From assembly GCF_002940205.1 (NCBI RefSeq), contig NZ_MDSK01000042.1, positions 1 to 36,180 of the forward strand: DNA of 36,180 bases. The letters are read 5' to 3'. This DNA comes from Xanthomonas arboricola pv. guizotiae (lineage in GTDB: Bacteria; Pseudomonadota; Gammaproteobacteria; Xanthomonadales; Xanthomonadaceae). Shown piece after piece: positions 1 through 8,188 of the stretch. Under the pieces are notes generated by a model that saw nothing but the letters and a program-made list of their open reading frames with translations, had not been told where the DNA came from and searched no databases. A program made the position numbers and the translations under genes. The first letter of the stretch is position 1; the number at the start of each line of letters is the position of its first letter.

Positions 1-894
1 TGCATGGTCAATTGTTCGCCACTTCTGACATGTACTGGAAAATTCCGCTGGTTGCGCCTCGCGTCGCGGCTGGTATTTCAGCAGCCTGCTAAGGTGTATC
101 AGTTCGGGTTCTTTGATCAGGCTGTTTTCAATATCCAACTGCTGTATGCGTTTGTGACGACGATTCTGTTTGTCTTTAACGCCCGTCTACGTGAGCCTGT
201 CCGCGACGGCATATCAAATCAGTCGAAGGATGATTGTTATACTTTTGGTCGCACAAGCTACGCTAGCGCCGAGCGCTTATTGCGCAATCGCGTGCTTGAA
301 TACTCTGACATCAATGTGCAGATCAATCGGATGCGCAAAGATGTGGTGGCTGATTTGAGAGCAAAAGGGCAGCATTCGGTTGCGATGGAGATGACACGAG
401 TGGGTGTTATCGAATCGCAGCTGTTGCAGCAATATGTGGCTGCATTGTATCCGTTGGAAATAGAAACGCATGGGTTGTATCAAGCACTGTGTTCGCCGGC
501 GCTTGAGCGCTCTTGCGCTTCTAAGTTCCAGTGTGTGTTTCGTGGCGACTGTAGGAGCCTGTCTTTGGAGCTACAGTTGAGCGCCTATCGCAGTGCGCTT
601 AATTGCGTCGAGATTCTGCCTCCGGCTGGTAGGCATTTCATTCAGGTGCGTACATGGATAGCGAGGGAGACCCGTGGTGTTGCAGTGCGTGTTATTGCTG
701 ATTCCTCATCGGTTGACGCGGTACGGCGCGACTCGAATGATGTAGAAGCAGAACTGAAAGCAAGATTGAAAGCGCATGGCGGCATGTTTCATCGCCGCCA
801 TGCATTGGTTCTGACATTCCTGGTCGCTGAAGCCAATCCCGTGCTGGTCAGGGAGACACGATCCACTGATCCCCAGTTGCTCCGCGCCGTGTGA
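1..894 (+). CDS. Membrane sensor-like protein, C-terminal part (histidine-kinase-like, degenerate)
   Basis: The frame is open at the left window edge, so this is the 3' part of a longer gene; the ATG at position 4 need not be the start. A hydrophobic stretch (about residues 33-58) looks like a last membrane span. It is followed by a cytoplasmic helical region and then a segment (about residues 150-270) whose layout resembles the dimerisation and ATPase regions of histidine kinases, with an N-box-like stretch QLSAYRSALN. I see no phospho-acceptor H-box and no G1/G2 glycine boxes, so kinase activity looks doubtful. The stop overlaps the 3' end of the convergent small gene by 47 nt. The family assignment rests on general resemblance to MASE1-type Xanthomonas sensor proteins and is an inference. 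Codon use is less GC-rich than in the housekeeping block further right. Confidence 0.5.
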   Translation, partial: CMVNCSPLLTCTGKFRWLRLASRLVFQQPAKVYQFGFFDQAVFNIQLLYAFVTTILFVFNARLREPVRDGISNQSKDDCYTFGRTSYASAERLLRNRVLEYSDINVQINRMRKDVVADLRAKGQHSVAMEMTRVGVIESQLLQQYVAALYPLEIETHGLYQALCSPALERSCASKFQCVFRGDCRSLSLELQLSAYRSALNCVEILPPAGRHFIQVRTWIARETRGVAVRVIADSSSVDAVRRDSNDVEAELKARLKAHGGMFHRRHALVLTFLVAEANPVLVRETRSTDPQLLRAV

Positions 895-1300
895 GCACTG
901 TGAAGTTTCTTGTCCTATAGACAAGCTGGGCTGCATCGTCTGCAGTCAGTTCGCTCAAGCTTGGAGCTGAGGAGATTTTATTTTTCTTGGGCAATACAAC
1001 GCGATCCACATCCTTGCCCATTGGTAGGGTCCATAGAGCGTCATCCACCCGGGCGACGACAGCGTGGACCACGCCGGTGACATCGTTGATTTGCAAATAT
1101 GTCACGCCATCACGATTGAATTCGTAGATGGCAAGCGAGGAGTCCATAGCGAGGTTGGCTGCCTTGGGATTGCTATCGCCAAGCCCGACGGCGGGCGCGC
1201 CGATACCGCCACTGGGACAGCAGTCAGCCATCGCCGCGCTCGATGCGAAGAGTCCGACGATTAAACAAAAAGCCATAGGCCAAATTTTTGCGTTCTTCAT
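848..1300 (-). CDS. Small exported protein of unknown function
   Basis: A 150-residue protein if started at the ATG at 1300, which has a GGAAGG ribosome binding site 8 nt upstream; an ATG seven codons further up has no such site. The N-terminus is a typical Sec signal peptide: MKNAK, a hydrophobic core, then a likely cut after SAAMA before DCCPSGG. The mature part begins with a CC pair and a glycine-rich stretch, then a beta-rich region with no catalytic motif that I recognise. It is probably periplasmic. It converges on, and overlaps by 47 nt, the 3' end of the sensor-like gene to its left. The function is unknown; I know only that similar short exported proteins occur in xanthomonads. Confidence 0.6.
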   Translation of the reverse strand: MKNAKIWPMAFCLIVGLFASSAAMADCCPSGGIGAPAVGLGDSNPKAANLAMDSSLAIYEFNRDGVTYLQINDVTGVVHAVVARVDDALWTLPMGKDVDRVVLPKKNKISSAPSLSELTADDAAQLVYRTRNFTVLTRRGATGDQWIVSP

Positions 1301-1429
1301 AATTTTGCCTTCCCCCTGCATGGGGCAACTCCGCCTGCGATTCAGGCACTTATACGTTACGTGTTAATTGGCAAATTTTGTTGATTATTTGTCGCAGAAA
1401 GTCGTTACGGCATACCGTCCGCCGATTAG

Positions 1430-1580
1430 GGAACCTCTGAACAACTCTTGGCGTTGCGAGCGAACTTGGGATTTCGCTTGATCACGACAATCTCCGTTGC
1501 TGAAAATCAATCACTTACGCGTGATGGCTCCAACCTCAGGCGTCGATCAGAAGTCTATCGAGGAGTTGTTCAGAGCTTCC
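1430..1580. mobile_element. 151-bp MITE with 18-bp inverted repeats and TTAG target duplication
   Basis: The left end GGAACCTCTGAACAACTC (1430-1447) and the reverse complement of the right end (1563-1580) agree at 17 of 18 positions. Both sides are flanked by TTAG (1426-1429 and 1581-1584), a 4-bp target duplication that fits the YTAR preference of IS5-group elements. There is no room for a transposase, so this is a miniature element that must be moved in trans. The ends resemble those of IS5-family elements in Xanthomonas; that link is from memory. It lies between the small exported gene and the decayed zinc-starvation locus. Confidence 0.8.
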
Positions 1581-1659
1581 TTAGCGCGGAACAGTCAATC
1601 GCGTCCGCTGTTACCTGGACTTATCCACTCAGGCGTGATCTGCGGTGCCGGAGCGCGCG

Positions 1660-1897
1660 CTATTTAGCGGCTTGGCTCGAGTTCGCTACCAGTTCGCCAC
1701 GCGCATGCTCAAACCATCCAACCAACCGCCGAAGATGCGCCTGGCCCCAACGACGCAACAATTGCCGGGTTTGGTGGTCGCTGAGGCTACGCAGGCTGGC
1801 GAGTCGTTGCGCGATAAAAGGGGCGGTGAGTGGCTGGGCGCAATCGACTTCGATGCAGGCGCCAGGCGGTATAGCTGTCGGGGATGACGGGGGACAT
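1660..1897 (-). pseudogene. Frameshifted small gene divergent from the Zur-like site
   Basis: Reading leftwards from the ATG at 1897 gives MSPVIPDSYTAWR. A one-base shift at about 1857 then opens a second frame that runs to a TAG at 1660-1662. The second frame includes CIEVDCAQPLTAPFIAQRL and later VGWFEHARGEL. The joined product would be about 79 residues, charged and soluble, with two cysteines in a CxxxxC arrangement. The codon pattern of the second frame looks coding. I do not recognise the family with certainty. Its start lies 69 nt from the Zur-box-like palindrome and points away from the amidase and folE2 remnants, so it may have belonged to the same zinc-controlled divergon. Confidence 0.45.
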
Positions 1898-1965
1898 CGT
1901 GGTGTTCTTCGGCAGGAATGAACGAAAGACCGCGGAAGATGCGCGACGGGCCCGTTTTTGCGCTG

Positions 1966-1988
1966 GATATGTTACTTTATAACACTTC
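1966..1988. promoter_or_regulatory. Zur-box-like operator
   Basis: The 23-nt site has a perfect inner dyad TGTTA-N5-TAACA (1970-1984) and matching outer pairs G1966/C1988 and A1967/T1987. Compared from memory with the gammaproteobacterial Zur consensus, which has the same length and centre, about 18 of 22 defined positions agree. It lies between a small minus-strand remnant and the amidase and folE2 remnants, both of which belong to families known from Zur regulons. It is strikingly AT-rich in a GC-rich setting. Confidence 0.6.
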
Positions 1989-2106
1989 ATTCCATTGTTC
2001 GCCTGGTCCCGCCGTGCCGCGTCCCTTACCGCAGAGTGATGCCTGCCTGGTCACCATGCCGAACCTCCCAAGCTCGAAGCCGCGTGGATCCGCCGGTGTC
2101 GGCACG

Positions 2107-2520
2107 ATGAGGCGGCGGCAGGTGGTGCGCACCGTCGGCGCAGCCTTGGTGCTATGCCTGGTACTGCGTCGTTGTCCGCAGCCGATCAGATCGATCAGAC
2201 CGACCCGGCCGTTGCGGCGGCGGCGTCCACGCACGCGCGCCTGCATTCCTGCCTGGTCGCCATCGACGCCGTCACGGCGGCAAGGATCCCGGCGCGGTCG
2301 GTGTCGCGCGCGCTACAAGCAGCATGTGGCCAGTGCGGTCGCGGGGCGGCTGCACCCTTTGTCTGGCGGCCGATCCGCGTTGCCAGCCGAGCATGATCCG
2401 CAGCGAGGAGCGCTCCGTGGCGCTGCACGAGCGGGTGTTGATCGCCCATCGCCGCAATGCCGATCGGTTCGTATCCATCCATGCCGATGCTGCGCGCAGC
2501 AGGACGAACCGGCGCAAACG
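2107..2520 (+). pseudogene. N-acetylmuramoyl-L-alanine amidase (Amidase_3), multiply frameshifted
   Basis: The ATG at 2107 opens a signal-peptide-like start (MRRRQVVRTVGAALVLCLV). After a frame change near 2160 it continues ASLSAADQIDQ and LVAIDA. One G is missing at about 2270 in the codons for the zinc-binding GHGGKDPGAVG motif. Further shifts are needed near 2305 and 2355, after which VALHERVLIAHRRNADRF and VSIHADAA are readable; SIHAD is another conserved zinc-site motif of this family. The usual C-terminal third is absent, because the homology ends near 2500 and the next start, folE2, follows at 2608. The gene cannot make an active enzyme. Zinc-regulated amidase paralogs occur beside folE2 in zinc-starvation clusters, which fits the Zur-like site about 120 nt upstream. 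Confidence 0.7.
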
Positions 2521-2607
2521 CTACATGCCGGTATTGACGATTACTTTCAGATGTTTCCCGGTCGCGTCTGAGGCGCGATTGCCTTCATCTCCTTCTACGA
2601 GCTTTCG

Positions 2608-3531
2608 ATGTCCGCCACGCTGCCCGATGTTGCCGTTACCGAACCTTCCCCACTGAGCGCGCCGTTGCGCTGGGTCGGCATGCAGGACATCGCCGTGCCG
2701 CTGCGCCTGGCCGATGCCGGGCTGGGCAGCAGCGTGGCCGCGCGTGCCAGCGTGCAGGTGGATCTGCCGCGCCCGGAACTCAAGGGCATCCACATGTCGC
2801 GCTTGTACCGCCTGCTGGATCGGCATCTGGAGCGGCCGGTGTCGCCGGCGATGGTGTCGTAGCTGCTGCAGGCGCTGATCGACAGTCATGCCGATTGCGG
2901 CAGCCGTGCGGCGCGGCTGGCGCTGAACTTCGAGCTGATGCTGCGGATGCCGGCGCTGCGCAGCGAAGGGCTAAGCGGTTGGCGCGCCTATCCGGTGCGC
3001 ATCGACGCGCAATCCAGGGCAGGCCGCACCGAGATCCAGTTGCAGGTCGATGTGCTGTACGCCTCCACCTGTCCCTGTTCTGCAGCCTTGTCGCGCCAGT
3101 TGCTGAGCGATGCGTTTTTGCAGCAGCACCAAGGGCGCGATGCGTTACCGCTCGCAGAGGTTGCGCAATGGCTGCAAGACAACGGTTCGTACGCCGCGCC
3201 GCATAGCCAGCGCAGCGTGGCGCAGGTGCGCGTGGAACTGAGCGCGTGCGTGCAGCGCTTCGACATTCGCGAACTGCTCGGCCTGTGCGAACAGGCACTG
3301 GCCACGCCGGTACAGGCGGCGGTACGGCGTATCGACGAGCAGGCGTTTGCCCGCTTGAATGGCGCCAACCTGATGTACGTCGAAGATGCCGCGCGGCGGT
3401 TGCGCAAGGTGCTGGCCGAGCGGCATGCCGTCTTCCAGGTGGCGGTGCGCCACCTGGAAAGTCTGCATGCCCATGACGCCATTGCCGAAACCGACAGCGA
3501 TGCCGGCGCGTTTCATCCATTGGCCGAGTGA
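2608..3531 (+). pseudogene. folE2: GTP cyclohydrolase FolE2 interrupted by an in-frame amber codon
   Basis: One frame runs for 308 codons, about the normal FolE2 length, with a single TAG at 2860-2862 (codon 85) in VSPAMVS-stop-LLQALIDSH. A C-to-T change from CAG would explain it. FolE2 converts GTP to dihydroneopterin triphosphate, the first step of folate synthesis, and can replace the zinc enzyme FolE1 when zinc is scarce. The metal-site/catalytic motif STCPCS with Cys155 and the C-terminal region are intact on the far side of the stop. No frameshift is present, so decay is recent, or the codon is read through by a suppressor tRNA. An internal start at 2938 (MLRMPALR) could give only a partial domain. 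It follows the amidase remnant and probably shared its promoter. Confidence 0.85.
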
Positions 3532-3911
3532 GGAATTGCCATGCGGTGCAAATATCCACGTCGATCTGCCGTTGCTGCGCGCAAGTGCGAGGGCGATCGC
3601 ACGCTGCGGCGATGCGGACGCGCTGTCGCGCAGGCCTATGTGTTGATCGGGCCGTACATGATTTTTGTGGTGGGATGATCGGCAAGAGCCGCGCCCACGC
3701 CAGATTGCACGAGGTGCAGCCGCAGGACTGAAGTGCGCGATCCACGGCAAGGCGCAACCCGCAGCGCCCGGCGCCGTAACCGGCCTCAGCCAATCGGCGC
3801 ATCACAGTACATTGGCTCGATGCCGTTGCCATGGGAGTTGCGCTTATCTGACCGGGGGCGGGATCAACACGCGTCCACCCGACCAGCGGCAACCACCCAT
3901 GCCCGATAACG
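3532..3911. other. Intergenic region without a supported gene
   Basis: Between folE2 and the tRNA-Glu terminator I find no reading frame with a credible start, ribosome binding site and recognisable product. The longer open frames overlap each other on both strands, as expected from high GC. The fragment is compatible with further decayed sequence of the zinc locus, but nothing identifies it. Confidence 0.5.
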
Positions 3912-3912
3912 C

Positions 3913-3935
3913 AAAAACCCCGCAATGCGGGGTCT
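3913..3935 (-). terminator. Rho-independent terminator of tRNA-Glu
   Basis: On the minus strand the sequence reads ACCCCGC-ATT-GCGGGGT followed by a T run (AAAAA on the plus strand at 3913-3917). It lies 27 nt beyond the 3' end of the tRNA. Confidence 0.8.
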
Positions 3936-3961
3936 TGGCGTGTTCTGCGGTCAGACGACGG

Positions 3962-4036
3962 TGGTGCTCCCTAGGGGACTCGAACCCCTGTTTTAGCCTT
4001 GAGAGGGCCACGTCCTAACCATTAGACGAAGGGAGC
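3962..4036 (-). tRNA. tRNA-Glu (anticodon CTC)
   Basis: The minus strand folds into a complete cloverleaf of 75 nt with encoded CCA. The acceptor stem GCTCCCT pairs with AGGGAGC, the anticodon loop is CTCTCAA (anticodon CTC, reading GAG), and the T-loop is GTTCGAGTC. A promoter lies upstream and a hairpin terminator downstream, so it is a single-gene transcript convergent with the folE2 side. Confidence 0.95.
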
Positions 4037-4062
4037 GTTTGGTGCGTCTTGTGCAGCGCGCT

Positions 4063-4091
4063 AGTATAGTGCGCTAGAACCCGTTGGGCAA
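4063..4091 (-). promoter_or_regulatory. Sigma-70 type promoter of tRNA-Glu
   Basis: On the minus strand, TTGCCC (-35, plus-strand 4086-4091) is followed after 17 nt by TATACT (-10, plus-strand 4063-4068). The predicted start of transcription is about 20 nt before the mature tRNA. The -35 hexamer overlaps the TTG at 4084 that would be the upstream-most start of pcnB. Confidence 0.65.
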
Positions 4092-5451
4092 TCCTGCAAC
4101 ACAAGACGGAAGCGCCATCATCGAACCCTCAGTTACATCTCCGTTCACGCTGCGCGTCATCCCACGCGATCAGCACACCATCTCGCGCAAGGACATCAGC
4201 CCCAACGCGCTGCGCGTGCTGTACCGCCTGCGCGAATCGGGCTTTGGTGCCTACCTGGTCGGCGGCGCAGTCCGCGACCTGCTGGTCGGCGGCCATCCCA
4301 AGGATTTCGACGTGGCCACCAGCGCCACGCCCGAAGAAGTCAAGGCGCTGTTCCGCAACTGTCGCCTGATCGGCCGCCGCTTTCGCCTGGCGCATGTGGT
4401 GTTCGGCCGCGAGATCATCGAAGTGGCCACGTTCCGCGCCAACATCGACGATGGCAGCGGCGACCGCGAACTGGATAACGGCCGACTGGTGCGCGACAAC
4501 GTCTACGGCACCATCGAAGACGATGCGATCCGTCGCGACTTCACCTGCAATGCGCTGTACTACGCGATCGAGGATTTCTCGGTACGCGACTACTGCGGCG
4601 GCTTCGAGGACGTGCAGGCGCGCCTGATGAAGCTGATCGGCGACCCGGAGCTGCGCTACCAGGAAGATCCGGTGCGCATGCTGCGCGCGGTGCGTCTGGC
4701 GGCCAAGCTGAACTTCGATATCGAAGCCGGCACCGCAGAACCCATCCCGCGCCTGGCCGGTCTGTTGTCCGAGGCCGCGCCGGCGCGCTTGTTCGAAGAG
4801 ATTCTCAAGCTGTTCCTGTCCGGACACGGTGTGGCCAGTTTCGAGGGCCTGGAGCGTTACGGCCTGCTCGGTGCGCTGTTCCCGGAGAGTGCGGCCGCAT
4901 TGCGCTCCAACCGCAGTGGCGCATTGCGCGCCATGGTGCTGGAAGGGCTGCGCAATACCGATGCGCGCGTGGCCAATGACGAGCCGGTGTCGCCGGCGTT
5001 CTTGTTCGCGCTGCTGCTCTGGCCGGCGTTCTGCCGCACCCTGATGGGCCTGCAGGCGCAGGGCGTGCAGCTGGAAGACGCGCAGCGTCGCGCCGCCGAC
5101 CGGGTCACCCTGCATCAGCTCGAGCGCGTGGCGCTGCCGCGCCGTTTCTCGCTGCCGATGCAGGAAATCTGGCTGCTGCAGACGCGCTTCTCCTCGCGTC
5201 AGCGCAAGCGCGTGTTCCGCACCTTGTCGCACCCGCGTTTCCGCGCCGCGTTCGATTTCCTGGTGCTGCGCCAGTTCGCCTCGGCCGATCACGCCGCCGA
5301 TGTGGAGTTCTGGCGCGAGGCGCAGAAGTCCTCCGGCCAGGAACTGGTCGATGCGATCGAAACCGCGCAGGCCGATCACGAGGGCGAAGAGGGCGCGCCG
5401 CGCAAGCGTCGCCGCCGCCGTCGGCGCACCGGCGCACCGGCAGGCGAGTAG
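4084..5451 (+). CDS. pcnB: Poly(A) polymerase I
   Basis: Adds 3' poly(A) tails to RNA and so promotes decay of transcripts and small RNAs. The N-terminal nucleotidyltransferase domain has [10 protein letters not shown] and the catalytic pair in [14 protein letters not shown]. These are followed by the [11 protein letters not shown] and [19 protein letters not shown] motifs shared with tRNA nucleotidyltransferases. The tail [12 protein letters not shown] is a strongly basic RNA-binding end typical of proteobacterial PcnB. The start is uncertain: the TTG at 4084 has no ribosome binding site and sits in the tRNA-Glu promoter. The homology with E. coli PcnB begins at RVIPRDQH, and no ATG or GTG lies between. 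The ATC codons at 4117 and 4120 follow an ACGGAAG sequence; E. coli pcnB starts at AUU. The gene is followed after 3 nt by folK. Confidence 0.95.
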   Translation: MGNPATQDGSAIIEPSVTSPFTLRVIPRDQHTISRKDISPNALRVLYRLRESGFGAYLVGGAVRDLLVGGHPKDFDVATSATPEEVKALFRNCRLIGRRFRLAHVVFGREIIEVATFRANIDDGSGDRELDNGRLVRDNVYGTIEDDAIRRDFTCNALYYAIEDFSVRDYCGGFEDVQARLMKLIGDPELRYQEDPVRMLRAVRLAAKLNFDIEAGTAEPIPRLAGLLSEAAPARLFEEILKLFLSGHGVASFEGLERYGLLGALFPESAAALRSNRSGALRAMVLEGLRNTDARVANDEPVSPAFLFALLLWPAFCRTLMGLQAQGVQLEDAQRRAADRVTLHQLERVALPRRFSLPMQEIWLLQTRFSSRQRKRVFRTLSHPRFRAAFDFLVLRQFASADHAADVEFWREAQKSSGQELVDAIETAQADHEGEEGAPRKRRRRRRRTGAPAGE

Positions 5452-5454
5452 GGC

Positions 5455-5940
5455 GTGCACACCGCCTTTGTCGGCCTGGGCGCCAACCTGGGCCCGGCCG
5501 AGGCCAGCGTGCGCGCGGCCATCGCCGCCCTGGGCGAGCTGCCGCAGTCCACCCTGATTGCCGCCTCGCGCCTGTACCGCACGCCGGCCTGGGGCCGCGA
5601 AGACCAGCCCGATTTCATCAATGCGGTGGCGCAGCTGCGCACTGCGCTGGCGCCATTGCAACTGCTGAAGGCCTTGCTCGGCATCGAGCAGGCCTTCGGC
5701 CGGCAGCGTATCGACGGCGAGCGCTGGGGCCCGCGCACGCTGGACCTGGACCTGCTGCTGTACGCCGATCAGGTGATCGACCTGCCGCGCCTGCAGGTTC
5801 CGCACCCGCATCTGCAGGCGCGCGCCTTTGCGCTGCTGCCGCTGTCCGAGCTCGCTCCGGAGGCGATCATTCCGGGCCATGGAACAGTGCGACACGCCCT
5901 GCAGGCCATCGATGTCTGCGGGCTGGAGCCGATTGGGTAG
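5455..5940 (+). CDS. folK: 6-hydroxymethyl-7,8-dihydropterin pyrophosphokinase
   Basis: Transfers pyrophosphate from ATP to 6-hydroxymethyl-7,8-dihydropterin in folate synthesis. The product is 161 residues, the usual size for the single-domain enzyme. Visible motifs are the N-terminal FVGLGANLG, the [18 protein letters not shown] substrate region and [14 protein letters not shown] (90-103), which holds the two magnesium aspartates D97 and D99. The GTG start at 5455 is 3 nt after the pcnB stop, so the two genes are probably translated from one message. The next gene, panB, starts 35 nt downstream. Finding folK next to pcnB and panBCD is common in proteobacteria. Confidence 0.95.
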   Translation: MHTAFVGLGANLGPAEASVRAAIAALGELPQSTLIAASRLYRTPAWGREDQPDFINAVAQLRTALAPLQLLKALLGIEQAFGRQRIDGERWGPRTLDLDLLLYADQVIDLPRLQVPHPHLQARAFALLPLSELAPEAIIPGHGTVRHALQAIDVCGLEPIG

Positions 5941-5975
5941 ATAATGGCCGGCTCATCACCCCACGTAATGACTTC

Positions 5976-6791
5976 ATGAGCAGCCATACCGACAGCAAGC
6001 CCTGGACCGTGCCCGCCTTGGCGCAGGCCAAGCGCGAGGGTCGAAAACTGGTCATGTTGACCGCCTACGACGCCGGCTTTGCGCGGACCTTCGATGCCAA
6101 CGGCGTGGACCTGATCCTGGTCGGCGATTCGCTGGGCATGGTGGTGCAGGGGCACGATTCCACCTTGCCGGTGACCACCGCCGACATGGTCTACCACACC
6201 GCCGCGGTGGGCAGGGTGCTGGAGCGGGCATTGCTGGTGGCCGATCTGTCGTTCCAGGCCGATGCCACGCCGGAGCGCGCACTGGACGCTGCCACCCAAC
6301 TGCTGCAGGCCGGCGCGGAGATGGTCAAGATCGAGGGCGCCGGGCACAAGCTCGAGGTCATCCGCTATCTGGTCGAGCGCGAGATCCCGGTCTGCTCGCA
6401 TCTGGGGCTGACCCCGCAATCGGTGCTGCGTTTTGGCGGTTACACGGTGCAGGGGCGCGGCGAAGCCGGCGAGCAGTTGCGCCGCGACGCGCAGGCCGTG
6501 GTCGATGCCGGTGCCAGCCTGGTCGTGCTGGAATGCGTGCCCACGCCGATCGCCACCCAGATCAGCGCCGCGCTCGGCGTGCCCACCATCGGCATTGGCG
6601 CCGGCCCCGGCTGCGATGGCCAGGTGCTGGTGATGCACGACATGCTGGGCCTGGACAGCGGCCACCGCCGTCCCAAGTTCGTCAAGGATTTCCTTGCTGA
6701 AGGCGGCTCGGTGGCGGGCGCGGTGCGCGCTTACGCGCAGGCCGTGCGCGACGGCAGCTTCCCCGACGCCGCGCACGCGTACGCCGCATGA
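5976..6791 (+). CDS. panB: 3-methyl-2-oxobutanoate hydroxymethyltransferase
   Basis: First committed step of pantothenate synthesis: adds a hydroxymethyl group from 5,10-methylene-tetrahydrofolate to 2-oxoisovalerate to give ketopantoate. The 271 residues match the family length. Metal ligands are seen in VGDSLGM (D51) and VADLSF (D90), and the catalytic glutamate in [11 protein letters not shown] (E186). [15 protein letters not shown] marks the late barrel strands. The folate cofactor gives a metabolic link to the folK gene just upstream. The ribosome binding site is weak; a TATAAT-like box GATAAT near 5940 could be a local promoter. The stop overlaps the panC start by 4 nt. Confidence 0.96.
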   Translation: MSSHTDSKPWTVPALAQAKREGRKLVMLTAYDAGFARTFDANGVDLILVGDSLGMVVQGHDSTLPVTTADMVYHTAAVGRVLERALLVADLSFQADATPERALDAATQLLQAGAEMVKIEGAGHKLEVIRYLVEREIPVCSHLGLTPQSVLRFGGYTVQGRGEAGEQLRRDAQAVVDAGASLVVLECVPTPIATQISAALGVPTIGIGAGPGCDGQVLVMHDMLGLDSGHRRPKFVKDFLAEGGSVAGAVRAYAQAVRDGSFPDAAHAYAA

Positions 6792-7630
6792 TCCAGACCC
6801 TGACCGATCTGTCCACCTTGCGCGCCCTGGTCATCGGCTGGAAGCGCGAGGGCCTGCGCGTGGCGCTGGTGCCCACCATGGGCAACCTGCACGCCGGGCA
6901 TTATTCGCTGGTGATGCTGGCGCGCCAGTACGCCGACCGGGTGGTGTCGAGCGTGTTCGTCAACCCGACCCAGTTCGGCCCGAATGAAGACTTCGCGCGT
7001 TACCCGCGCACGCCCGAGGCCGACCTGCGCGGCCTGGAAGATGCCGGCTGCGATGCGCTGTGGCTGCCGGACGTGGACACCATGTATCCGCTCGGCACCG
7101 CGCTGGCCACACCGATCCACGCGCCCGGCGTCAGCGATGTGCTGGAAGGCGAATGCCGGCCGGGGCACTTCGATGGCGTCTGCACCGTGGTGGCGCGTTT
7201 GTTCAACCAGGTGCAGCCGGACGTGGCCGCCTTCGGCAAGAAGGATTACCAGCAGCTGGCGGTGATCCGGCAGATGGTGGCCGACCTGGCGTTTCCGATC
7301 GAGATCCTGGGCGGCAGCATCGTGCGCGAGGCCGATGGCCTGGCGATGAGCTCGCGCAACCAGTACCTGTCGGCCGAAGAGCGCCCGACCTCGACCAGGA
7401 TCCGCAAGGTACTGCTGCAGATGCGCGACAGTTACGCCGCCGGCACGCCACGCGCGCAGGTGGAAGACGCCGCCAGCCACGCGCTGGAACAGGCCGGTTT
7501 CCGGGTCGATTACGCGGTGGTGCGGCTGCCCGACCTGAGCGAGCCGGGCGACAGCCATGCCGGCGCGCGCGTGGCCCTGATCGCCGCCCGTCTGGGCAGC
7601 ACGCGGCTGATCGACAACCTGGAATTCTGA
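6788..7630 (+). CDS. panC: Pantothenate synthetase (pantoate-beta-alanine ligase)
   Basis: Joins pantoate and beta-alanine with ATP through a pantoyl adenylate. The 280-residue protein has the nucleotidyltransferase motif MGNLHAGH (31-38, the HxGH type), then [11 protein letters not shown], the pantoate and ATP residues in [10 protein letters not shown], and the KMSKS-like MSSRNQYLS. It starts inside the panB stop (ATGA overlap), which implies coupled translation. No unusual features; the C-terminal dimer domain is present. The gap to panD is 177 nt and holds no gene. Confidence 0.96.
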   Translation: MIQTLTDLSTLRALVIGWKREGLRVALVPTMGNLHAGHYSLVMLARQYADRVVSSVFVNPTQFGPNEDFARYPRTPEADLRGLEDAGCDALWLPDVDTMYPLGTALATPIHAPGVSDVLEGECRPGHFDGVCTVVARLFNQVQPDVAAFGKKDYQQLAVIRQMVADLAFPIEILGGSIVREADGLAMSSRNQYLSAEERPTSTRIRKVLLQMRDSYAAGTPRAQVEDAASHALEQAGFRVDYAVVRLPDLSEPGDSHAGARVALIAARLGSTRLIDNLEF

Positions 7631-7807
7631 GCGGGCCGAACGCGACTGCAGGCGCTGCGTCAGGCCGCGACCAGCAACGCCTGCGATCCTGCGCACAGGC
7701 GCGTTTGTCCAGCGCCGGCCTGAAGCCCTCACCACCGGTTGCGCGGCAGGCCGGTGGACACCGGCGCTTTCCGCTAAAATGCCGGCTTTCCTTTGCCGTT
7801 GCCCGTC

Positions 7808-8188
7808 ATGCACCTGTCCCTGCTGAAAGCCAAGATCCACCGCGCCACCGTCACCCATTCCGAGCTCAACTACGAAGGCTCGATCGCCATCGACGGCCTG
7901 CTGCTGGAAGCCACCGGCATCCGTGAGTTCGAGCAGGTGCATATCTGGGACGTCACCAACGGTGCGCGTTTCAGCACCTATGCCATCCGCGCCGAAGACG
8001 GCAGCGGCATCATGTCGCTCAACGGTGGCGCTGCGCGTCACGTGCAGGTGGGCGATCTGATCATCGTGGCCGCCTTCGCCAGCATGAGCGAAGACGAGGC
8101 CAAGACCTTCAAGCCCAATCTGGTATATGTGAACGCGCACAACGCGATCTCCCACACCAATCACAGCATCCCCACGCAGGCCGCATGA
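7808..8188 (+). CDS. panD: Aspartate 1-decarboxylase proenzyme
   Basis: Makes beta-alanine from aspartate for PanC. The protein is 126 residues from the ATG at 7808, chosen because family members begin with [13 protein letters not shown]; an upstream in-frame ATG at 7793 adds only five residues. The self-cleavage site is Gly24-Ser25 in NYEGSIAID; Ser25 becomes the pyruvoyl group. H11, R12 and Y58-region residues of the active site are in place. Unlike its neighbours it has a leader: TAAAAT at 7775-7780 could be a -10 box, with only a poorly spaced -35 (TGGACA, 14 nt away). The stop overlaps the pgi start (ATGA). Confidence 0.96.
   Translation: MHLSLLKAKIHRATVTHSELNYEGSIAIDGLLLEATGIREFEQVHIWDVTNGARFSTYAIRAEDGSGIMSLNGGAARHVQVGDLIIVAAFASMSEDEAKTFKPNLVYVNAHNAISHTNHSIPTQAA

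Noticed and set aside
3541..3678. Short open frame after folE2 ending in a hydrophobic stretch
   Set aside because: Only about 45 codons, arginine- and cysteine-rich, with no family resemblance; more likely decayed or intergenic sequence.
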